Positions 58,806-64,000 of a stretch of 64,000 bases of DNA are shown here, piece by piece. Every line of letters begins with the position of its first letter. Within the stretch, counting starts at the first letter, position 1. Source of the DNA: Vulcanimicrobiota bacterium (GTDB lineage Bacteria > Vulcanimicrobiota > Vulcanimicrobiia > Vulcanimicrobiales > Vulcanimicrobiaceae); NCBI GenBank assembly GCA_013036095.1, contig JAAXCW010000002.1, positions 62,001 through 126,000 of the forward strand, read 5' to 3'. The position numbers and the translations under genes are program-made. The notes under the pieces were generated by a model that was not told the origin of the DNA, made no database searches, and saw nothing but the letters and a program-made list of their open reading frames with translations.

Positions 58806-58811
58806 AGTATA
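58806..58811 (-). promoter_or_regulatory. Promoter -10 box of the MEDS-receiver operon
   Basis: TATACT on the minus strand, seven bases before ATG 58798. Transcription would start at or next to the A of the start codon. No good -35 is seen at 17 bases. Confidence 0.5.
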
Positions 58812-58827
58812 CCCCATTTTCCTATTG

Positions 58828-58955
58828 TCATCCTGAGTAGCGTTCGCCCCTGGCGAACGCGCCGTCGAAGGAGGGCGCGCTTCGTCATGGTGAGCGGGCG
58901 CCATAGGCGCCCCGGTCGAACCACGGCCGAGCGAGCGGAGCGAGACGAGGCCCGC
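58828..58955 (+). repeat. Two tandem dispersed palindromic repeats
   Basis: First unit: GTCATCCTGAG, core GCGTTCGCC-CCT-GGCGAACGC, then GTCGAAGGA. Second unit: GTCATGGTGAGC, core GGGCGCC-ATA-GGCGCCC, then GGTCGAACCACGGCCGAGC and GAGGCCCGC. The two cores differ but each is self-complementary. The second ends 13 bases before the start of the OB-fold gene. Confidence 0.78.
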
Positions 58956-58968
58956 AATAGGAGAGAAA

Positions 58969-59355
58969 ATGTTTGTAGGAATAGCACTGACGCTTGCGTT
59001 GCTTGCACCGCCGGTACCGTCGCCGACGCCGCCCGCACCCGCGCCGACCGCCGCCGCCATCGGGCCCGCGCAGATCGCCGCGGTCCTAGCCAATCCGGGC
59101 TCATTTGACAGCCAGCACCTCAGCGTCTCCGGCACGATTGCGAAGCTGGCCGAGAAAACATCGAAGCGCGGAAATGACTACACGACCTTCGATCTGTGCG
59201 ACGGAACGTCGTGCATCCATGTCTATAGCTACGGCCATCCGAAACTGACGAACGGACAAACGCTCACGGTCAACGGCAAATTCTTCGCCGACAAACACGT
59301 CGGCAGCCTCGATTTTAAGAACGAACTCGACGCCGACGAAGGCTCCCTGCCTTAA
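58969..59355 (+). CDS. Exported OB-fold protein
   Basis: 128 aa with AGGAGA before the ATG. The leader is MFVGIALTLALLAPPV followed by a Pro/Ala linker. The rest is an OB-fold: FDSQHLSVSGTIAKLAEKTSKRGNDYTTFDLCDGTSCIHVYSYGHPKLTNGQTLTVNGKF, similar to periplasmic nucleic-acid-binding tRNA_anti-like or YgiW-like domains. Its stop touches the TTG start of the metalloprotease gene. Confidence 0.8.
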   Translation: MFVGIALTLALLAPPVPSPTPPAPAPTAAAIGPAQIAAVLANPGSFDSQHLSVSGTIAKLAEKTSKRGNDYTTFDLCDGTSCIHVYSYGHPKLTNGQTLTVNGKFFADKHVGSLDFKNELDADEGSLP

Positions 59356-61857
59356 TTGAAAGCGCCTATCGCCGCGGCCGCTCTTTTCATTGCCGCCCTT
59401 ATGTTCAGCGGTGCGACGGCACGCGCACAGTCGAGCGCGCAACCCAGCGGTTACGCCACCTTTACCGCCGGAGCGCACGCCAAGCGCGGGCTTTTCACGA
59501 TCTGGCAAAAAGGCAACAAGACCTATCTCGAGATCGCGCCGAGCCAGCTCGATAAAGATTTCCTGGAAACGATCGCCCCGGGCAACGGCCTCGGACAAAG
59601 CCCGGTCTGGTGGGGCGACAACGACTACCTCCCAACCGAACTCGTCCGCTTCGAGCGGCGCGGCGATCAAGTCATCATGTTGTGGCCCAACTGGTACGCG
59701 CAGGCGCCCGGCACGCCGTCCGCGCAAATCGCGAATCTGTCGAATTTCCCCGACTCGGTCGCGGGCATCGGCGCCATCGCCGCCGAGGATCCGGCCACCG
59801 GCAACATCGTTTTCGATGTCTCTTCGCTCCTCAACGACGAACTCGATCTGAAAAACATCATCAACGGAAACCTCCCGCCCCAAAACGCATATCGCCTGGA
59901 TCCGTCGCTCTCCTACGTTGATCAGGTAAAAGCGTTTCCCGAAAACGACGTCATCACCGTCGCGCAAACGTGGTCGACCGACGCCAAGCACGTCATCGAC
60001 ACGGCGCCCGATGCACGCCGCCTGCGCATCGCGGTTGTATACAACTTCGTGCAAGTGCCCGTCGACAATTACCGTCCGCGCTTAGCCGACGATCGCGTCG
60101 GCATCTACGACGACATCTACCTCGACTTCAGTAACGATCGCCGCGACGAACGGCTGATGCGCTATCTCGTGCGCTGGAATTTCGATCCCGCCGATCCTAA
60201 CCGGCCGTCGGTTGCGCGCCATCCGATGGTGATGACGATGAGCGACTCGGTCCCGCCGCAGTACCGTCAAGCGATCACCGACGCATGTTTGGAATGGAAT
60301 AAAGCCTACGCGCGCATCGGCATTCTCGACGCCGTGAAAGTTGTGCCGCAGCCCAGCGATCCCAACTTCGATCCCGACGACTTCCGCTACAACGTCATTC
60401 GCTGGCTCAACGAAGCTCGCCCCGCATTTGGCGCCGACTCGCAGACGCTCTTCAACCCGCGTACCGGCGAAGAGATTCGCACCGGCGTGATCGTCTCGGC
60501 GGGTGAAGGTTCGGGCCCGTATTCCACCTGGAAATATACCGTCGACCCGGTGCGCTACGGACGCACCACCGATCCCGTTCCCGCCAAATTCGTCCACGAT
60601 TCCATCTTCGCCGCGCTCGTGCACGAGATGGGCCACAACCAGGGCATGCAGCACAACTTCATCGGGCACGAAGCCTACACTGCGGCGCAGCTGCAGAGCG
60701 AGCAATTTACGCGCACGCACGGCGTCACGTCGTCGGTGATGGAATACGCGCCGCTCAATCTTTGGCCGCGCGGCGTCCCGCAAGGCGAGTTCTATCAAAC
60801 CACGCTCGGCCCGTACGATTACTTCGCGATCAAATACGGTTACGCAACTATTCCCGGCACGCGGACCCCCGCCGACGAAGCCCCGACGTTGCGGCGCTGG
60901 GCGAGCGCATGGAGCAACCCGTGGACGCGTTATGCTTCCGATGAAGACGCGGAAAGCTGGCAAAACGGGCACTCGGCCGATCCGCGCGTTGACACCGGAC
61001 TCTTAACCAACGACGAGCTGCGCTGGTGCCAAATGACGATGAACTTAGATCGCGCCCGAGTTGCGCAGATCGCGCGCCTTTGGCCGCAGCCGGGGCAGTC
61101 GTATCAGCAAGAAACCGACGCGCTCCGTTCTCCCGTCAACGGCTATTTCAAATGCGCGCAGATGCCCGCGCATTATCTGGGCGGCCAATATCTCTCGCGC
61201 GCGCACGCGGGCGATCCGCGCTCTTCTCCGCCCGTCGTTCCGGTCGATCGCGTCAAGCAGCTCCAAGCGTTTAACATGCTTGCGAAATATCTGTTCGGCG
61301 CAAACACACTGAACATGCCGCCCTCCATGCTGCAACGTCTACCTTATGCGGAATGGGCCGGCTACGGCTACACCGGCTGGGAAGGCTACGGAAATCTTCC
61401 GGCGTGGGCCTATAACCCGCCGGTGCGCCATGATTACACGTTTACCGAACGCGTTAACGCCGCGCAAGCACAAACGATCGACTATCTCTTCAACCCGGTC
61501 GTGCTTGCGCGCATCGACGAAAATCCGGCGCTGGCAACCAAACCGACGATGTCCATCGACGATCTTTTCAACTGGCTGCACTCTGCGCTCTACAACGATC
61601 TCTCGCTGCGCGACATTCCGCTCGTGCGCCGCAATCTGCAAACAGCATTTGTAGACAAAGTCGCCGAGATCGCAAACAAGCCGCCCAAAGGCACACCCGC
61701 CGACGCGGTCGCGCTCGCGCGCGTCGAACTACGTCGCATCGCATCATCAGCGGCAAAGGCGATGCACGGCAACCACGACGGCGTCACGAGCGCGCATCTC
61801 GCCGATCTTGTCCACCGCGCGAACGCCCCCGTTGTAACCCTTGGTAGCCCGCCTTAG
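59356..61857 (+). CDS. Exported zinc metalloprotease (DUF5117/DUF4953-type)
   Basis: 833 aa from TTG 59356. Signal peptide KAPIAAAALFIAALMFSGATARA. Family blocks: GLFTIWQKGNKTYLEIAPSQLDKDFLE, PDARRLRIAVVYNFVQVP, and MTMSDSVPPQYRQAITDACLEWNKAYARIGI. The zinc site is VHEMGHNQGMQHNFIGH (His423, Glu424, His427, then His433), with a Met-turn-like SSVMEYAP. It resembles metzincin-like proteases. Probably periplasmic or secreted. Confidence 0.93.
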   Translation: MKAPIAAAALFIAALMFSGATARAQSSAQPSGYATFTAGAHAKRGLFTIWQKGNKTYLEIAPSQLDKDFLETIAPGNGLGQSPVWWGDNDYLPTELVRFERRGDQVIMLWPNWYAQAPGTPSAQIANLSNFPDSVAGIGAIAAEDPATGNIVFDVSSLLNDELDLKNIINGNLPPQNAYRLDPSLSYVDQVKAFPENDVITVAQTWSTDAKHVIDTAPDARRLRIAVVYNFVQVPVDNYRPRLADDRVGIYDDIYLDFSNDRRDERLMRYLVRWNFDPADPNRPSVARHPMVMTMSDSVPPQYRQAITDACLEWNKAYARIGILDAVKVVPQPSDPNFDPDDFRYNVIRWLNEARPAFGADSQTLFNPRTGEEIRTGVIVSAGEGSGPYSTWKYTVDPVRYGRTTDPVPAKFVHDSIFAALVHEMGHNQGMQHNFIGHEAYTAAQLQSEQFTRTHGVTSSVMEYAPLNLWPRGVPQGEFYQTTLGPYDYFAIKYGYATIPGTRTPADEAPTLRRWASAWSNPWTRYASDEDAESWQNGHSADPRVDTGLLTNDELRWCQMTMNLDRARVAQIARLWPQPGQSYQQETDALRSPVNGYFKCAQMPAHYLGGQYLSRAHAGDPRSSPPVVPVDRVKQLQAFNMLAKYLFGANTLNMPPSMLQRLPYAEWAGYGYTGWEGYGNLPAWAYNPPVRHDYTFTERVNAAQAQTIDYLFNPVVLARIDENPALATKPTMSIDDLFNWLHSALYNDLSLRDIPLVRRNLQTAFVDKVAEIANKPPKGTPADAVALARVELRRIASSAAKAMHGNHDGVTSAHLADLVHRANAPVVTLGSPP

Positions 61858-61861
61858 CTTA

Positions 61862-61959
61862 GTGTCATCCTGAGCCGACATTTTGTCATCCTGAGCGAGC
61901 GTTTCGCCATTGGCGAAACGCGCAGTCGAAGGGCGGCCGAGCTTGTCGAGGCCCGCACA
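61862..61959 (+). repeat. Dispersed palindromic repeat, compound copy
   Basis: Two GTCATCCTGAGC starts, then core GCGTTTCGCC-ATT-GGCGAAACGC, AGTCGAAGGGCGGCCGAGC and GAGGCCCGC. Core stem sequence differs from other copies but base-pairing is kept. Confidence 0.78.
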
Positions 61960-61983
61960 CCTACCCGCGCCGAAAGTACCGGC

Positions 61984-63021
61984 GTGACCTCGTACATGGC
62001 GTCCGTTGTCGCGGCTGTGCTGCTGATGGGAGCATCGCCGACGGCGCCGTACGTCGCGCAAAACGTCGCGGCGCTGCCCGCAAACGACACGGCGCCGCGC
62101 GATATCTTCATGACCGAATCCGTATTCCGTCACGGCCCGGGCCTCGCCATGATCGGCCACCCGAACCTCACCTCTAGCGCGTTGGTGCAGTGGCAGAGCA
62201 TCGTCGACTCCGAATTTCACGGTGTGAACCCGTTGCCGCAAGTGTCGCCGCAGCGAATGATTTTTAACGTGCTGCTTTCTTACAAAGGTAACGACGAAGC
62301 AAACAACTTAGCGCCGTACGACGGCAATGCGAACCTTAGTCTCGACGCTGCTACCGGTCACGTGCTCAGCTATTTCATCGAAGGTTCCGTGCCTTCGTAC
62401 GCCCCTCAAGTTCTCAGGATGGGCCCATGTCCGAGTTTCTTGGCCGATTCCCAAATCGATACAAATATCGATCCGCAGATACCCGCATGGATGCACAAAG
62501 TAGCGCACGATCGCATGTTGGAATCGCTTCCATGTCTACGCGGCGGCCCGGTTACGGGCGTCGACGCGAGCGGGCGATTCTGGTCGAATCGGATCTCGGA
62601 AGTTCGCGACTATGAACGCGAACACGCGGTTACGTGGAAATGGGTTGGCGCCAGCAACTGGCGCGATCCTAGTGGCGCGATTATTCCGAGCCCGAACGAT
62701 CCGCTCCGCATGCCGCTTGTGGGAACGTGGATCTGCACCGACGGACAATACACATTCGGATCTGCGGGCACCGGGCATTTCACCGACATAAAGCAGCCGA
62801 ATAATTCGGCCGATTTTATCTACGCGATCCAATATCTCGTTCTATATCAGGTGACTTTTGTGCGCATCGGATTCGGCCGCGCCGGCGGCGCGGAGTATGC
62901 AATTGCTTTTGATGGTCCCGCGAAATTGCATCTGCGCCACGCGGCGTTCTACAATGCGCTCGATCGCAATTGGCCTGCCCTCCCAACGCAGGACACGATG
63001 GACTGTACCCGCGCCTTGTGA
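61984..63021 (+). CDS. Exported protein of unknown function
   Basis: 345 aa from GTG 61984 (ATG 61996 is an alternative). Short leader SVVAAVLLMGASPTAP. The mature protein has DIFMTESVFRHGPGLAMIGHPNLTSSALVQWQSIV, IFNVLLSYKGNDEANNLAPYDGNANLSLDAATGHVLSY, and three or more cysteine-containing strands (MGPCPSFLADS, SLPCLRGG, GTWICTDGQY, MDCTRAL). I do not recognise a family. It stands alone between repeats and a lipoprotein gene. Confidence 0.72.
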   Translation: MTSYMASVVAAVLLMGASPTAPYVAQNVAALPANDTAPRDIFMTESVFRHGPGLAMIGHPNLTSSALVQWQSIVDSEFHGVNPLPQVSPQRMIFNVLLSYKGNDEANNLAPYDGNANLSLDAATGHVLSYFIEGSVPSYAPQVLRMGPCPSFLADSQIDTNIDPQIPAWMHKVAHDRMLESLPCLRGGPVTGVDASGRFWSNRISEVRDYEREHAVTWKWVGASNWRDPSGAIIPSPNDPLRMPLVGTWICTDGQYTFGSAGTGHFTDIKQPNNSADFIYAIQYLVLYQVTFVRIGFGRAGGAEYAIAFDGPAKLHLRHAAFYNALDRNWPALPTQDTMDCTRAL

Positions 63022-63069
63022 TGCCGTGGTGAGCGGACGCCAGCGACAGCTGTCATCCTGTTCCCTCCA

Positions 63070-63441
63070 CTATGGGACGTTGGCTTGTATCTGACCGGCA
63101 CCACTTACTGTGATGTTGCAAACACCGCTTGCCGCCGCGGTGACCGTTGCACTTTCAACGTTGCCATTCGTAGTTTCGCCCGAGATCGATACGCAACTCC
63201 CCGAAGCGAACGTGTAAGGGGGCTGTGGACCGCCAGACTGCCCAGTGGCGGTCAACGTCGCGTTTTGTCCAACAAATTGAAACGTGATCGGCGGCTGTTG
63301 TTGGGCGCCCTGAACCCACAAAGCGGTCCACGACAGCGAGGCATTATGAGGAAGAATTGGCCCGAAGACGGGCCCCTCTCCGCTGCACGCGGCTAACATC
63401 GCGCAGCTGAGGATAAGCCCTACGACATTGTACGTTCGCAT
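63070..63441 (-). CDS. Small lipoprotein
   Basis: 123 aa. A lipoprotein signal ends in LAACSG, so Cys would be acylated after residue ~18. The mature part is a beta-rich domain: LSWTALWVQGAQQQPPITFQFVGQNATLTATGQSGGP, then SGSCVSISGETTNGNVESATVTAAASGVCNITVSG, an Ig-like pattern with two cysteines. Function unknown. Confidence 0.78.
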   Translation of the reverse strand: MRTYNVVGLILSCAMLAACSGEGPVFGPILPHNASLSWTALWVQGAQQQPPITFQFVGQNATLTATGQSGGPQPPYTFASGSCVSISGETTNGNVESATVTAAASGVCNITVSGAGQIQANVP

Positions 63442-63550
63442 CGCGCTATTCTACCGAACCGAGTCAAAACACATGAACTTGCAGCGTTCCGTATGGTCGC
63501 TTACGGTCCTGCGGTTTACGGATAACACTTAGCTCTCTTCGCGTTCCGAA

Positions 63551-64000
63551 CTAATACGTTACGTAAGACAAACGCAGCTGCGCTGTCATAACAACCATCC
63601 CTGGATAAGGTGGCTCTCCGTTGCGAGCGACAAGCTGCGGCGAACCGTGTGGTCCGTCGAGGTCGCATTGGCCCTGCGTCACGTTTACCGCGAGCTCGCG
63701 CACGGCCAGGAGCTTTCCGAGCCGTCTATGCAGTTCCGACGCTTGCTCCGATGCAAATTTTTTCGCGTTCGCAAACGCCGTTGATCGAGCAGTCGCTAAG
63801 GTGTGCTCGCAGTTCTTTGCGGCCGGAATGGCATCACTGAAGGCGTGGTACGTGGGATAGCCCGACGCTTTCTCGATGATTTCACCAAGCCGACGCAATT
63901 GCGCGCCATTCTGATGCTCGACGGTGAACGCGATATCGATCCATCCGGGCCGCGCGCTTTGCCAAGGCGGCTGAAACGCCTCCTCGCGTGTGGTTAGCCG
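63551..64000 (-). CDS. SIMPL/DUF541 domain protein, C-terminal fragment
   Basis: The frame is open to the right edge, so the N-terminal part lies outside. Visible ~149 codons: WIDIAFTVEHQNGAQLRRLGEIIEKASGYPTYHAFSDAIPAAKNCEHTLATARSTAFANAKKFASEQASELHRRLGKLLAVRELAVNV, then PPYPGMVVMTAQLRLSYVTY. The helix-with-repeated-Ala and 'LGkll.v.e' segments and the closing strand match SIMPL domain proteins, often periplasmic. Family call by pattern only. Confidence 0.65.
   Translation of the reverse strand, partial: RLTTREEAFQPPWQSARPGWIDIAFTVEHQNGAQLRRLGEIIEKASGYPTYHAFSDAIPAAKNCEHTLATARSTAFANAKKFASEQASELHRRLGKLLAVRELAVNVTQGQCDLDGPHGSPQLVARNGEPPYPGMVVMTAQLRLSYVTY

Noticed and set aside
58799-59104. N-terminal extension of the MEDS frame
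   Set aside because: It translates repeats and basic low-complexity DNA, and overlaps the start of the OB-fold gene.
59101-60054. A minus-strand open frame (317 codons) under the OB-fold and metalloprotease genes
   Set aside because: Shadow of the plus-strand genes; no recognisable domain and Arg-rich composition.
60082-60972. A minus-strand open frame (296 codons) under the zinc metalloprotease
   Set aside because: Composition is Arg/Val/Gly rich and mirrors the metalloprotease codons; the plus frame has clear motifs.
1-64000. CRISPR arrays, insertion sequences, prophage or integron
   Set aside because: No regularly spaced direct repeats of array type, no transposase or integrase frame and no phage structural genes were found; the dispersed repeats are intergenic hairpin elements.

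Overview
The window is high-GC bacterial chromosome from a diderm. It holds TonB-dependent receptors, three TonB-C-type proteins, an outer-membrane barrel protein and many Sec-exported enzymes. GTG and TTG starts are common, and genes often overlap as GTGA, ATGA or TAATG. The gene set and the style of the carboxypeptidase-regulatory-domain receptors suggest a Candidatus Eremiobacterota (WPS-2/Vulcanimicrobiota)-like lineage; this is an inference, as no rRNA or marker set is present. There are six tRNAs, and I found no prophage, insertion sequence, integrase or CRISPR array.

Layout. 1-3.7 kb: M16 peptidase N-terminus, recG, a GNAT acetyltransferase and ketopantoate reductase. 3.6-8.3 kb: tRNA-Cys and tRNA-Gly, tandem DUF4239 membrane proteins, a channel-like membrane protein, DUF5069, dienelactone hydrolase, DUF4242, a candidate structured leader RNA and a glycine-zipper protein. 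8.3-11.1 kb: a divergent pair, a SLOG/SLATT-like membrane protein and a membrane-anchored TIR protein, which resembles a nucleotide-signalling or defence module. 11.2-16.3 kb: tRNA-Phe, csaA, a TonB-like protein, an ArsR/SRPBCC/VOC/YdeI operon, tRNA-Asp and tRNA-Val, DUF488 and topoisomerase IB. 16.4-23.2 kb: a charged exported protein, then a four-gene, translationally coupled exported operon (Cys-containing protein, CHASE2 membrane sensor, small secreted protein, TPR-CHAT protease).

23.4-29.6 kb: tRNA-Val, a TonB-dependent receptor and a CBM9/DUF5916-like barrel protein divergent from a ToxR/CadC-type regulator with TPRs. 29.6-38.3 kb: secreted hydrolases (TIM-barrel-like, lipase, alpha/beta hydrolase, beta-lactamase-like), a sugar dehydrogenase/epimerase, a TonB-like gene broken by an amber codon, an aquaporin and a frameshifted Asp/Glu racemase at the end of a second ArsR/SRPBCC operon. 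39-46.5 kb: a TonB-like protein with an apparent ATA start, a STAS protein, a GNAT enzyme, an ECF sigma/anti-sigma pair coupled to a TonB-dependent receptor with an unusual C-terminal extension, an Xre-RES toxin-antitoxin pair and a small acidic protein. 46.5-64 kb: gamma-glutamyltransferase, an exported operon led by an M1 aminopeptidase, a CPBP protease, DUF4760, a MEDS/receiver signalling pair, an OB-fold protein next to a DUF5117-type metalloprotease, exported unknowns, a lipoprotein and a SIMPL-domain fragment.

The dominant theme is envelope biology: secreted proteolysis and hydrolysis, TonB-linked uptake and several sensing modules. A family of intergenic palindromic repeats, all in the same orientation, punctuates the right half. 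The strongest candidates for an undescribed system are the CHASE2-CHAT operon and the SLOG/SLATT-TIR pair.
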